From NCBI RefSeq assembly GCF_016907275.1, contig NZ_JAFBBP010000001.1, positions 6,438,001-6,502,000 on the forward strand: a DNA stretch of 64,000 nucleotides, written 5' to 3'. A model generated the notes under the pieces. That model saw only the letters and a program-made list of their open reading frames with translations. It did not search any database and was not told the origin of the DNA. Positions within the stretch are counted from its first letter, which is position 1. The number at the start of each line of letters is the position of its first letter. A program made the position numbers and the translations under genes. Below, piece by piece: positions 9,668 to 17,214 of this stretch. This stretch comes from Micromonospora luteifusca (GTDB taxonomy: Bacteria > Actinomycetota > Actinomycetes > Mycobacteriales > Micromonosporaceae).

Positions 9668-10075
9668 TCAGGCGACGGGGTTCAGCTCGGTGAGGAGCTG
9701 CTCCACCCGGGTGCGGATCTCGTCGCGGATCGGGCGGACGGACTCGACGCCCTTGCCGGCCGGGTCGTCGAGCTTCCAGTCCTCGTAGCGCTTGCCGGGA
9801 AAGACCGGGCAGGTGTCGCCGCAGCCCATCGTCACGATGACGTCAGAGGACTGCGCGGTCGCGTACTCCAGGATCTTGGGGGTCTGGTCGGTGATGTCGA
9901 TGCCGACCTCCCTCATGGCCTGCACGGCGGCGGGGTTGACCGTCTCGGCCGGCGCGGAGCCGGCCGAGCGGACCTCGACGGTGTCGCCGGCGAGGTGGCG
10001 CAGCCAGCCGGCGGCCATCTGGGAACGGCCGGCGTTGTGCACGCAGACGAACAGGACGCTGGGCTTGTCGCTCAT
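9668..10075 (-). CDS. arsC: Arsenate reductase, low-molecular-weight phosphatase type
   Basis: The 135-residue cytosolic enzyme reduces arsenate to arsenite. The phosphatase-like loop C11-VHNAGR-S holds the arsenate-binding cysteine. C85 and C89 (GCGDTC) supply the relay thiols of the thioredoxin-coupled type, and KRYEDW follows as in ArsC from Gram-positives. It is the third gene of the minus-strand arsR-acr3-arsC run, 18 bp behind acr3. It makes arsenite, which acr3 then exports. The start has a fitting GGAAGGA ribosome site just upstream. Confidence 0.95.
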   Translation of the reverse strand: MSDKPSVLFVCVHNAGRSQMAAGWLRHLAGDTVEVRSAGSAPAETVNPAAVQAMREVGIDITDQTPKILEYATAQSSDVIVTMGCGDTCPVFPGKRYEDWKLDDPAGKGVESVRPIRDEIRTRVEQLLTELNPVA

Positions 10076-10093
10076 CAGGGGTTTCCTTCCGGG

Positions 10094-11185
10094 TTACGCG
10101 GTTGCGGAGTGCGCGGTGGTGAAGAACCGGCGGCGTGCCCAGAGGGAGACGTAGACGAGCCCGACCAGGACGGGCACCTCGATCAGTGGGCCGACGACCC
10201 CGGCGAGGGCCTGCCCGGAGGCGATGCCGAAGGTGCCGACCGCGACGGCGATGGCGAGTTCGAAGTTGTTGCCGGCAGCGGTGAAGGCCAGGGTGGTGGT
10301 GCGCTCGTAGCCGAGACCGATGGCCCGGCCGAGGGCGTAGGAGCCGGCCCACATGAGCGCGAAGTACACCAGCAGGGGCAGCGCGATGCGGACCACGTCC
10401 AGGGGTCGGCTGGTGATGGCGTCTCCCTGCAGAGCGAACAGGATCACGATCGTGAACAGCAGTCCGTAGAGGGCGGCCGGGCCGATCCGCGGCAGGAAAC
10501 GGGCCTCGTACCAGTCGCGGCCCTTGGCACGCTCGCCGAGACGGCGGGTCAGGTAACCGGCGAGCAGCGGGATGCCCAGGAAAATGAGCACGTTGCGGGC
10601 GATGTCCCAGGCCGAGATGGTCAACTCGGCGCCGGACAACCCCAGCCAGCCGGGGAGCACCGAGAGATAGAACCAGCCGAGCAGGCCGAAGGCGACGACC
10701 TGGAAGACGGAGTTGAGGGCGACCAGGACGGCGGCGGCCTCCCGGTCGCCGCAGGCCAGGTCGTTCCAGATGATCACCATGGCAATGCAGCGGGCCAGGC
10801 CGACGATGATCAAACCGGTCCGGTACGCGGGCTGGTCGGCCAGGAAGATCCAGGCCAGGGCGAACATCACGGCGGGTCCGATGAGCCAGTTGAGGACCAG
10901 CGAGGAGATCAGCAGTCGGCGGTCGCCGGTGACGGTGTCGAGTCGGTCGTAGCGGACCTTCGCGAGCACCGGGTACATCATGATCAGAAGGCCGATCGCG
11001 ATCGGCAGCGAGATCCCGCCGATCGTCACCGAGTCGAGCGCGCTGTTCAGGCCGGGGATCAGTCGGCCGAGGAGCAGCCCGGCAACCATCGCCAGCCCGA
11101 TCCAGACCGGTAGGAACTGGTCGAGTCGGGAGAGGCGGCCGACCACGGCGATCTCCGGCGAATCGCTCCGGATTGTGGTGCTCAT
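10094..11185 (-). CDS. acr3: ACR3-family arsenite efflux permease
   Basis: This 363-residue integral membrane protein with about ten hydrophobic helices should export arsenite using the proton gradient. Family marks include the helix-4 cysteine in GLARCIAMVIIWNDLACGD and the conserved glutamate in GPLIEVPVLV near the C-terminus. It overlaps arsR by 4 bp and is followed by arsC, the classic arsenic resistance order. The short N-terminal tail before the first helix is cytoplasmic. Confidence is high for the family. Selectivity between arsenite and antimonite cannot be read from sequence. Confidence 0.94.
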   Translation of the reverse strand: MSTTIRSDSPEIAVVGRLSRLDQFLPVWIGLAMVAGLLLGRLIPGLNSALDSVTIGGISLPIAIGLLIMMYPVLAKVRYDRLDTVTGDRRLLISSLVLNWLIGPAVMFALAWIFLADQPAYRTGLIIVGLARCIAMVIIWNDLACGDREAAAVLVALNSVFQVVAFGLLGWFYLSVLPGWLGLSGAELTISAWDIARNVLIFLGIPLLAGYLTRRLGERAKGRDWYEARFLPRIGPAALYGLLFTIVILFALQGDAITSRPLDVVRIALPLLVYFALMWAGSYALGRAIGLGYERTTTLAFTAAGNNFELAIAVAVGTFGIASGQALAGVVGPLIEVPVLVGLVYVSLWARRRFFTTAHSATA

Positions 11186-11535
11186 GCGGCCGGTGCGACG
11201 GTGAGCAGGGTGGCGAGTTGGCGCAGGAGGGCCGGTCGGGCGCGGTAGTAGACCCAGGTGCCCCGACGCTCGGCGTCGACGAGCCCCGCTTCACGCAGGG
11301 TCTTCAGGTGGTGCGAGATGGTCGGGCCGGTCAGGTCGAACGCGGGGGTCAGATCGCAGACGCAGATCTCCCCGCTCTCCGCGGAAGCGATCATCGACAT
11401 CAGTTGCAGACGCACCGGGTCGCCCAGGGCCTTGAACGCGGACGCGAGCACCGCGGCGGCCTCGGCCGGTACGCGTCGCTCGGTCAGGGGAGGGCAGCAG
11501 GGCACGTCCACGGCCGGCGCCGCTTGATTCGACAT
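11182..11535 (-). CDS. arsR: ArsR-family arsenic-responsive repressor
   Basis: This 117-residue winged-helix repressor has the metalloid-sensing motif CVCDL in GEICVCDLT and a further CC pair near the N-terminus (VPCCPP), which could add ligands. The recognition helix region reads LTGPTISHHLKTLREAGLV. It is the first gene of the arsR-acr3-arsC operon and faces an acetyltransferase gene across a 95-bp gap that contains a short dyad. In the family, arsenite binding releases the repressor from DNA. Confidence 0.93.
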   Translation of the reverse strand: MSNQAAPAVDVPCCPPLTERRVPAEAAAVLASAFKALGDPVRLQLMSMIASAESGEICVCDLTPAFDLTGPTISHHLKTLREAGLVDAERRGTWVYYRARPALLRQLATLLTVAPAA

Positions 11536-11551
11536 TCCTCTAGGTTGACAT

Positions 11552-11562
11552 TGATCTAATCA
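11552..11562. promoter_or_regulatory. Candidate ArsR operator between divergent ars genes
   Basis: TGATCTAATCA is a perfect 4-bp dyad around CTA, in the only A/T-rich patch of the intergenic region, 17 bp upstream of the arsR start. Overlapping TTGACA (11545-11550) suggests a promoter for the rightward acetyltransferase. The position suits control of both directions; binding is inferred. Confidence 0.45.
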
Positions 11563-11630
11563 GCGTGCAACTGTCTGTTTCGACGGACGTCGAGTCAGGC
11601 GTCCGACGTCTTCCGGGAGGGAACCCGCTG

Positions 11631-12128
11631 ATGGTCGACATCACCGTGCGTCCCATGGTCGCCGCCGACGCCGACCGGGTCCTGGCGATCTACCAGGCCG
11701 GCCTCGACGCCGGCAACGCCAGCTTCGAGATCACCGCCCCGACCTGGGCGGCGTTCGACACCGCGCGGCTGAGCGCGCATCGCTTCGTGGCCATCGACGG
11801 CGACCGCACCGCCCTCGGCTGGATCGCCGTCACACCCACCTCGACCCGCCCGGTGTACGCCGGTGTCGTCGAACACTCCGTCTACGTGGACCCGGCTGCC
11901 CAGGGCCGTGGCATCGCCCGACTGCTGCTGGACGAGTTGATCACCTCCACCGAGGCCGCCGGCATCTGGACGATCCAGTCCGGCGTCTTCCCGGAGAACA
12001 CCGCGAGCCTGACACTGCACCAGCGGGCCGGGTTCAGGGTCGTCGGCGTACGCGAACGGGTCGGTCGCCACCACGGCCGCTGGCGCGACGTCGTCCTGCT
12101 CGAGCGACGCAGTCGCGTCATCACCTGA
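11631..12128 (+). CDS. GNAT N-acetyltransferase, ArsN1/phosphinothricin acetyltransferase-like
   Basis: The 165-residue acetyltransferase resembles the phosphinothricin/methionine-sulfoximine family, with the acetyl-CoA loop in HSVYVDPAAQGRGIARLLLDEL and the C-terminal FRVVGVRERVGRHHGRWRDVVLLER. In arsenic clusters, members of this branch (ArsN1) acetylate the antibiotic arsinothricin. The position between arsR and an ArsO-like gene supports that reading, but phosphinothricin-type or other amine substrates remain possible. ATG 11631 is used because GGGAGGG (11615-11621) precedes it; a GTG at 11565 would add 22 unlike residues. Confidence 0.82.
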   Translation: MVDITVRPMVAADADRVLAIYQAGLDAGNASFEITAPTWAAFDTARLSAHRFVAIDGDRTALGWIAVTPTSTRPVYAGVVEHSVYVDPAAQGRGIARLLLDELITSTEAAGIWTIQSGVFPENTASLTLHQRAGFRVVGVRERVGRHHGRWRDVVLLERRSRVIT

Positions 12129-12203
12129 CCGATCCTGGCCCCGGAAGCCGGGCCGCCGCCCGCCTCTTTGCTTCGACAGTCTTCTAGATAGAGGAGTTGT
12201 GTG

Positions 12204-13487
12204 ATGAGTGCCCCGGACGACCTTCCTGTCGTGGTGATCGGCGCCGGTCCGACCGGTCTCGCCGCAGCCGCACACCTGCACGAGCGCGGCCTGACCTTCA
12301 CCGTCCTCGAAGCCGGCGACACCCCGGGCGCCGCCGTACGGCAGTGGGGGCATGTGCGCGTCTTCTCACCGTGGCGTTTCAACATCGACCCGGCCGCCCG
12401 CCGGCTCCTCGACGAGGCCGGCTGGGTCGCCCCCGACCCGGAGGCACTGCCGACGGGCGCGGAACTGGTTGGCGACTACCTCCAGCCCCTCGCGGAGTTG
12501 CCGCAGCTCAAGCCGCACCTGCGGTACGGGGCACGCGTCGAGGCGATCAGCCGCCTCGGCCTCGACCGGCTGCGCACCGCCGGACGCGACACCGCACCGT
12601 TCCTGCTCTGCCTCGCCAACGGCGACGAACTGTTCGCCCGTGCCGTCATCGACGCCACCGGCACCTGGCGTACGCCGAACGTCCTCGGTGCCTCCGGCCT
12701 GCCCGCGCGGGGTGAGGCGGACGCGACGGCGTACCTGGAGCACGCGCTGCCGGACGTGCTCGGTGTCGACCGGGACCGGTTCGTCGGCCGGCACACCCTG
12801 GTCGTGGGCTCCGGCCACTCGGCCGCCAACACGCTGCTGTCCCTGGCGGAACTGGCCGAATCCGCACCGGGCACCGAGGTGACCTGGGCGATCCGGACCG
12901 CCTCGCCGGCGCGTACCTACGGCGGCGCGGCGGCCGACGCGTTGCCCGCCCGCGGCGCCCTGGGCTTACGGCTGCGTACGCACGTCGACGCCGGGCGGAT
13001 CCGGCTGCTCACCGGATTCGCCGTCCATACGCTCACCCCGGCAGACGGTCGCGTGCGCGTCGTCGTGCGGCACGCCGGCGGGAACGACGAGTCGGTCACC
13101 GTCGACCGGATCGTCGCTGCCACCGGCTTCCGCCCCGACCACTCCATCGCCGCTGAGCTGCGTCTGGACCTGGACCCGGTCCTGGGCGCCACCCGCGCTC
13201 TGGCCCCGCTGATCGACCCCAACGAGCACTCCTGTGGCACCGTTGCGCCGCACGGCGTGGACGAACTCGCCCACCCGGAGAGCGGCTACTACGCCGTCGG
13301 CATGAAGGCCTATGGTCGGGCGCCGACGTTCCTCATGGCCACCGGCTACGAGCAGGTTCGCTCCGTCGTCGCCGCCCTCGCCGGGGACTGGGTGGCCGCT
13401 CGTGACGTCCAGCTCGACCTGCCCGAAACCGGCGTGTGCAACAGCAACCCCGCCGACGGTCAGCTGGGCGGCTGTTGCGCCAGCTGA
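12204..13487 (+). CDS. FAD/NAD(P)-dependent monooxygenase-like protein, ArsO type
   Basis: The 427-residue flavoprotein has an N-terminal FAD motif VIGAGPTGLAAAAHL, a second dinucleotide motif VVGSGHSAANTLL in the middle and the ATGFRPD segment typical of this oxidoreductase class. The C-terminus carries a vicinal cysteine pair (GGCC) and another cysteine in GVCN, which could bind trivalent arsenic or act in redox. Genes of this kind in ars operons are called arsO. The reaction is not established. Start ATG 12204 follows GAGGAG by 7 nt. It lies 75 bp behind the acetyltransferase, same strand. Confidence 0.78.
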   Translation: MSAPDDLPVVVIGAGPTGLAAAAHLHERGLTFTVLEAGDTPGAAVRQWGHVRVFSPWRFNIDPAARRLLDEAGWVAPDPEALPTGAELVGDYLQPLAELPQLKPHLRYGARVEAISRLGLDRLRTAGRDTAPFLLCLANGDELFARAVIDATGTWRTPNVLGASGLPARGEADATAYLEHALPDVLGVDRDRFVGRHTLVVGSGHSAANTLLSLAELAESAPGTEVTWAIRTASPARTYGGAAADALPARGALGLRLRTHVDAGRIRLLTGFAVHTLTPADGRVRVVVRHAGGNDESVTVDRIVAATGFRPDHSIAAELRLDLDPVLGATRALAPLIDPNEHSCGTVAPHGVDELAHPESGYYAVGMKAYGRAPTFLMATGYEQVRSVVAALAGDWVAARDVQLDLPETGVCNSNPADGQLGGCCAS

Positions 13488-13526
13488 TCACCGACTACGA
13501 CGAAAGCTCTCCTCAGCTGTCCCATC

Positions 13527-13564
13527 GACGGTCCCCGTCACCTGCCCGGTCGACGGGGGCCGTC
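13527..13564. terminator. Bidirectional hairpin terminator
   Basis: GACGGTCCCCGTC (13527-13539) and GACGGGGGCCGTC (13552-13564) form a 13-bp stem with one mismatch and a 12-nt loop. It lies between two convergent genes, with no U-run, as is usual in actinomycetes. Confidence 0.6.
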
Positions 13565-13916
13565 ACCGCCGGTTGGCGCAGGCGACGCACGTACGCGCCG
13601 ACGGGCGGGCGACGAGCCGCTCGGCGGGAATCAGACGGGAGCACCGTTCGCACACGCCGTAGCTGCCGTCGTCGACCCGTTGCAGCGCGACGTCCAGCTC
13701 GGCCAGGCGTTGGCGCGTCGCGTCCAGGACGGCGGTGAGCTGTGCGCGTTCGAGGGCGATCGTGCTGCCCTCGGGGTCGTGTTCGTCATCGGCGTTGGAC
13801 GACCGGGACGCCTCGAAGAGGCCCCGTAGGTCGCGGTCCAGGGCGGTGGCCTGAGTTTCGGTCTGCGCGCGCAGCCGCAGCAGTTCCTGGCGGATCGCGC
13901 TGGACTCCGGGTTCAT
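13563..13916 (-). CDS. DksA/TraR-family zinc-finger protein
   Basis: This 117-residue protein has a long helical N-terminal region (coiled-coil like, about 10-80) and a C4-type zinc finger: CERC about 86-89 and CVAC near the end, in DGSYGVCERCSRLIPAERL. DksA/TraR proteins reach through the RNA polymerase secondary channel to adjust initiation, often with ppGpp. Small actinobacterial homologues are mostly uncharacterised. ATG 13916 is chosen over an upstream in-frame codon because the family starts near here and GGTGGA precedes it. It converges with the ArsO-like gene. Confidence 0.85.
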   Translation of the reverse strand: MNPESSAIRQELLRLRAQTETQATALDRDLRGLFEASRSSNADDEHDPEGSTIALERAQLTAVLDATRQRLAELDVALQRVDDGSYGVCERCSRLIPAERLVARPSARTCVACANRR

Positions 13917-13957
13917 GGCCGTTCCACCGTACTTCCCGATGACGGTGATCACAGCAC

Positions 13958-13986
13958 TGGCATTCCGAGACGACCGGTCATATTGT
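13958..13986 (+). promoter_or_regulatory. Autoregulatory operator and promoter of the TetR gene
   Basis: The palindrome GACCGGTC (13972-13979) lies between a weak -35 (TGGCAT, 13958-13963) and a -10 TATTGT (13981-13986), 17 bp apart. The same octamer occurs twice before the next gene (14693 and 14711). TetR binding here would repress its own gene. Confidence 0.6.
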
Positions 13987-14033
13987 GGTGTCTGTCAGCC
14001 AGCCGGAACCCCGGGGGAGAGGAGTGCCAGGAG

Positions 14034-14624
14034 ATGCCACGACCGAAGTCACCAGCCTCCGCCGGGACCAGGCAGCGGCTGTCCGACGCCGCGTTGGACC
14101 TGTTCCACCTGCGCGGCTACAACGGAACGAGCGTCCAGGACATCGTGGCCGCCGCCGGGGCGCCCAAGGGCACCTTCTACAACCACTTCGCCAGCAAGGA
14201 GGACCTCGCCCTCAACTCGGTGGCGAGGTACTCCGCGGCCATGGGGTTGGAAATGCTCGACGAGAAGCAGGGCGCCACGCCGCTCGAGCGGATCACCAAC
14301 CACCTCCGCTTCATCACCGGTCTCAGCGACACCATGGGTGACCGTGGTTGCCTGCTCGGCAATTTCGCCACCGAGATCCCGGCCCACAGCGGCGTTCTGC
14401 GGGACGCGGTCGACGCCGGCTTCGGCCGCTGGGTCGCCGCCCTCGCCGTGGCCATCGAGCAGGCCCGTGCTGCCGGTGAGCTGCACGGAGAGGAGCCCGC
14501 GCGGGAGCTCGCCGGATTCGTCGTCTCCAGCTACGAGGGTGCGGCGGCGCGGGCGAAGGCATCCGGTGACCCGGCAGCCGTCCACGAGTTCTTCGCGATC
14601 ACCACGGCGCGGATCCTCACGTGA
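14034..14624 (+). CDS. TetR-family transcriptional regulator
   Basis: This 196-residue repressor has an N-terminal HTH (about 10-60) in SAALDLFHLRGYNGTSVQDI-like sequence followed by GAPKGTFYNHFASKEDL. The ligand domain contains GCLLGNFATEI, the pattern of the TetR branch that often controls electrophile- or redox-responsive genes, and its cysteine could sense a reactive ligand. A purine-rich ribosome site (GAGAGGAG, 14016-14023) precedes ATG 14034. The shared GACCGGTC octamers show that it very probably controls itself and the DUF1330 gene directly downstream. Confidence 0.9.
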   Translation: MPRPKSPASAGTRQRLSDAALDLFHLRGYNGTSVQDIVAAAGAPKGTFYNHFASKEDLALNSVARYSAAMGLEMLDEKQGATPLERITNHLRFITGLSDTMGDRGCLLGNFATEIPAHSGVLRDAVDAGFGRWVAALAVAIEQARAAGELHGEEPARELAGFVVSSYEGAAARAKASGDPAAVHEFFAITTARILT

Positions 14625-14684
14625 TCCTCGCCGGATCCAACCCGTAACAGCCGCGGTGTCTCCTAGGTCGCGGCGTCTACCAGT

Positions 14685-14718
14685 TATAAGACGACCGGTC
14701 GTACGCATTCGACCGGTC
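14685..14718 (+). promoter_or_regulatory. Promoter -10 and twin TetR operators before the DUF1330 gene
   Basis: TATAAG (14685-14690) resembles a -10 box. It is followed at once by the 12-bp palindrome ACGACCGGTCGT (14691-14702) and a second GACCGGTC (14711-14718). The octamers are 18 bp apart start to start, suiting cooperative binding of two dimers. Confidence 0.6.
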
Positions 14719-14740
14719 AACCACCTCTGAGGAGTGAGAC

Positions 14741-15091
14741 ATGAGCACGTACCTGATCAACCACCTGCGTATCCCCGGCGGAGTGCCGACCGAGGAGTCC
14801 CTGCGTTACCTGGAGCAGGTAGAGGCCACCACCAAGGCGTACGGCGGCAAGTGGCTCGTCCTGGACGCCGAGGTGCAGATCATCGAGGGCTCCTGGGAGG
14901 GCTCGGCCGTCCTGATCGAGTTCCCGGACGCGGAGACCGCGAAGGCCTGGTACAACTCCGCCGAATACCAGGCGATCCTGCCGCTGCGCGTCAACCACAC
15001 CATCAACGACCTGATCCTGGTGGACTCCGTCAGCCCCGACTTCACGGTGGCCGGCTACGCGCAGAAGATCCGGACCCTGCTCGGTCAGTGA
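14741..15091 (+). CDS. DUF1330-family protein
   Basis: This 116-residue protein has the ferredoxin-like dimeric alpha/beta-barrel pattern of DUF1330: an N-terminal strand YLINHLRIP, a middle strand VQIIEGSWEGSAVLIEFPD and the helix AKAWYNSAEYQAILPLR. Members are small cytosolic proteins without an agreed function. Some resemble monooxygenases or stress-responsive chaperone-like folds. The start at 14741 follows GAGGAG. Two TetR operators lie in the leader, so it is expected to be induced together with the upstream TetR by an unknown, probably reactive, compound. Confidence 0.85.
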   Translation: MSTYLINHLRIPGGVPTEESLRYLEQVEATTKAYGGKWLVLDAEVQIIEGSWEGSAVLIEFPDAETAKAWYNSAEYQAILPLRVNHTINDLILVDSVSPDFTVAGYAQKIRTLLGQ

Positions 15092-15118
15092 CCAGAGGTC
15101 GCTGAACTGCCGTACCTC

Positions 15119-15152
15119 GACCCCCGCGCATGCCACGGCCGGCGCGGGGGTC
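15119..15152. terminator. Hairpin terminator between convergent genes
   Basis: GACCCCCGCGC (15119-15129) pairs perfectly with GCGCGGGGGTC (15142-15152), giving an 11-bp GC-only-type stem and 12-nt loop. It lies 28 bp after the DUF1330 stop and 2 bp before the stop of the opposing gene. Confidence 0.7.
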
Positions 15153-15154
15153 GC

Positions 15155-16372
15155 TCACATGAAGTTGCGGGTGTGCAGGGCGGAGAGCGCGGCGGCCTCG
15201 TCGGGACGGAAACCCAGCCGGACCAGTCGGCGCTGGCGGCCCTGATCCATCGCGTGTTGCAGAGCCTGCACCCGATCGAAGCCGGCGGACACGTCGTCGG
15301 GGTGCCAGCCACCCGCCGCGAGCACCACCAGCGCGTCGAAGACGTCCGCGTTCAGGCCCGCGGTGTCGACGAGCGCGTCGTGGCGGCGGTGGATCGCCGC
15401 CCGCAGCCGATCCCGCAGCAGCGGATCTAGCTGCGCCTGATGCTCCAGGTGCGCCATGCCGAACACCACGTGCCGGCGCTCGTCCTGCATAGCGAGCCAA
15501 CAGACCCGGCGCGTCACCGGGTCCGGGGCATTCTGGTGCAGGAACGACAACAGGTCGACGAAGCTGCCCTCACCGAGTACGGAGAGCAGGAACGAGGCCA
15601 GCGCGAAGTCAGACTCCGCGACGAGCGTGAAGAGCGAGTGCCGGCCGCCGGCTGACGACGTGCCCAGCTCGGTGCCCCGCAGCAGCGCCCGTCGGCTGAA
15701 CACCTCCATGTGCCGCGCCTCGTCGGCCATCTGCACCGCGAGAAGCTGCACCACCTCACGGAAGTGCGGGTGGATGCGCCCCACGAACCGGGCCGGCACG
15801 ACGAGCGCGGCCTGCTCGTTCTCGACCAGGTACGTCATCACCTGCACCACCGCGGCCTCGACATCGGCCGGCAGCGCGAACGGATCGGCCCACGGCACCG
15901 CGGTCTGCGGATCCCACTGTCGCGCGGCCGCCTGGGCGTACAGGTGCGGAGCGACATCGGCCCACACCAGGTCACGGTCGTCCAGGTCGAACCGGGCCTC
16001 GGGACCACCGGCTTCGAGCAGCGCGCCCCGGGCGCCGAGCCCCCACCGCGCCGGCGGGCGGCTGCTCAGTGCCGACGGAAGGGCGGGCCCGGCCCGCTCC
16101 GCGCCGAACCAGCGGTCGTCATCCGCCGTACCCCGGACGACCACAGCCACCAGCTCGCTCCGGTCGCCCAGGGCCGGCCATTCGACCCGATGACCCCGAC
16201 CACGACACCAGGCGGGCAGGTGCACGGGCAACGCCGGGTCGCGCCCGGAGACCGCCAACCGGCCGCCGGGCGGCAGCCCCGCCAGAGCACGTTGGACGAG
16301 TAGGTGCGCTCCCCGGCCGAAGCCCAGGTCGCCGAGGTGGACCTCGACGTCGGCAGCCGGGGCCGCGCTCAC
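15155..16372 (-). CDS. TusA-like domain fused to a di-iron ferritin-like domain
   Basis: This 405-residue protein is the last gene of a coupled three-gene operon. Residues 9-65 align with TusA/SirA (LGDLGF...LPPGGRLAVSGRDPAL...LPAWC). The catalytic CP motif is replaced by GRGAH (19-23), although C56 survives where TusA has its second cysteine. Residues about 170-310 form a four-helix di-iron site: E186, E218-xx-H221, E268, E298-xx-H301. This layout occurs in ferritin-like oxidases and oxygenases. GTG 16372 overlaps the upstream stop (GTGA). I do not recognise a described function; it could be a di-iron oxygenase with a carrier-like N-domain. Confidence 0.72.
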   Translation of the reverse strand: MSAAPAADVEVHLGDLGFGRGAHLLVQRALAGLPPGGRLAVSGRDPALPVHLPAWCRGRGHRVEWPALGDRSELVAVVVRGTADDDRWFGAERAGPALPSALSSRPPARWGLGARGALLEAGGPEARFDLDDRDLVWADVAPHLYAQAAARQWDPQTAVPWADPFALPADVEAAVVQVMTYLVENEQAALVVPARFVGRIHPHFREVVQLLAVQMADEARHMEVFSRRALLRGTELGTSSAGGRHSLFTLVAESDFALASFLLSVLGEGSFVDLLSFLHQNAPDPVTRRVCWLAMQDERRHVVFGMAHLEHQAQLDPLLRDRLRAAIHRRHDALVDTAGLNADVFDALVVLAAGGWHPDDVSAGFDRVQALQHAMDQGRQRRLVRLGFRPDEAAALSALHTRNFM

Positions 16373-17214
16373 GGCCGGTAGTCCGTGGCCGTCACCCGCC
16401 CGTCGGGCGAGAAGAACCCGGTGGCGTCGACCGCCCTGGCGAGGAGGTCATACCCCGTGGTGCGGCCGTCCTTCCAGGCCGTCAGCCCCTCCAGGTCGAG
16501 CAGCGGGCGCACCTGCGGATCGGCGTACGACATGCCGAGCAGAAGCGTCCCGAAGAGCCGGACCCCGGCGGACTCCGGCTGCCGGACCGTCATGTTGCAG
16601 TGGTCGTACCGGGCGGTCTGCGCGATGATCCGGGTGCCCTCGGGTGGCAGCGTGCCCTCCTGGACGAACGCCAGGTGGTTGGCGTCGATCATGCAGGCGG
16701 CGTCGACCTCGCCGGCCACCAGGGCGCGGGCCGCGTCACGCTCGCCGCCGATGTGATCGCCGTGCAGGCCGACGCCGACGTCGAAACGGCGCACGTCGAC
16801 CTCGACCCCGGCGGCCGCGAGGTGACCCAGCGGAATCAGCGTCGCCTGTGGACTGTCGACCGCGCCGACGGCGACCAGCATCCCCGCGAGGTCCGCGACC
16901 TGCCGCACCGGCGAGTCGGCGCGGACCACCACGATCGAGGTGAGGTCCTGGTCGGTGTCACGCATCGTGAGCGCGCGGACAGCCGTGCCGTTGGCGGCCG
17001 CCAGTCGCTCGGCCCGCAGCCAGGCCAGGGGAGAGTTCCACGCCGCGTCGATCCGCCCGGCGACGAGATCCTCGACCTGTCGCTCGTAGTGCGAGTAGAG
17101 GACGAAGTCGAAGTCCAGGCCTCGCCCGCGCAGCCAGGCGCGGAAGCCCTCCCAGATGGTCACCACCTTGGGGTCGTACGCGACCGCGCCCATCAGGACG
17201 GTTGGCGTCGACAT
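16369..17214 (-). CDS. PhnD/SsuA-like periplasmic-binding-fold protein without signal peptide
   Basis: The 281-residue protein has the type 2 binding-protein fold of phosphonate/sulfonate receptors: GAVAYDPKVVTIWEGF at the start, RIDAAWNSPLAWLRAERL, and VRADSPVRQVADLAGMLVAVG. It begins directly with the first strand, and neither a signal peptide nor a lipobox is present, so it should stay in the cytoplasm. No permease or ATPase is nearby. Cytoplasmic proteins of this fold include enzymes such as MqnA/MqnD and the THI5 pyrimidine synthase, so a catalytic role is possible. ATG overlaps the upstream stop (TGATG) and its own stop overlaps the next start. Confidence 0.75.
   Translation of the reverse strand: MSTPTVLMGAVAYDPKVVTIWEGFRAWLRGRGLDFDFVLYSHYERQVEDLVAGRIDAAWNSPLAWLRAERLAAANGTAVRALTMRDTDQDLTSIVVVRADSPVRQVADLAGMLVAVGAVDSPQATLIPLGHLAAAGVEVDVRRFDVGVGLHGDHIGGERDAARALVAGEVDAACMIDANHLAFVQEGTLPPEGTRIIAQTARYDHCNMTVRQPESAGVRLFGTLLLGMSYADPQVRPLLDLEGLTAWKDGRTTGYDLLARAVDATGFFSPDGRVTATDYRP

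Noticed and set aside
9647..11113. 488-codon plus-strand frame
   Set aside because: Antisense to arsC and acr3, with skewed Gly/Asp/Glu-rich composition typical of antisense frames in GC-rich DNA.
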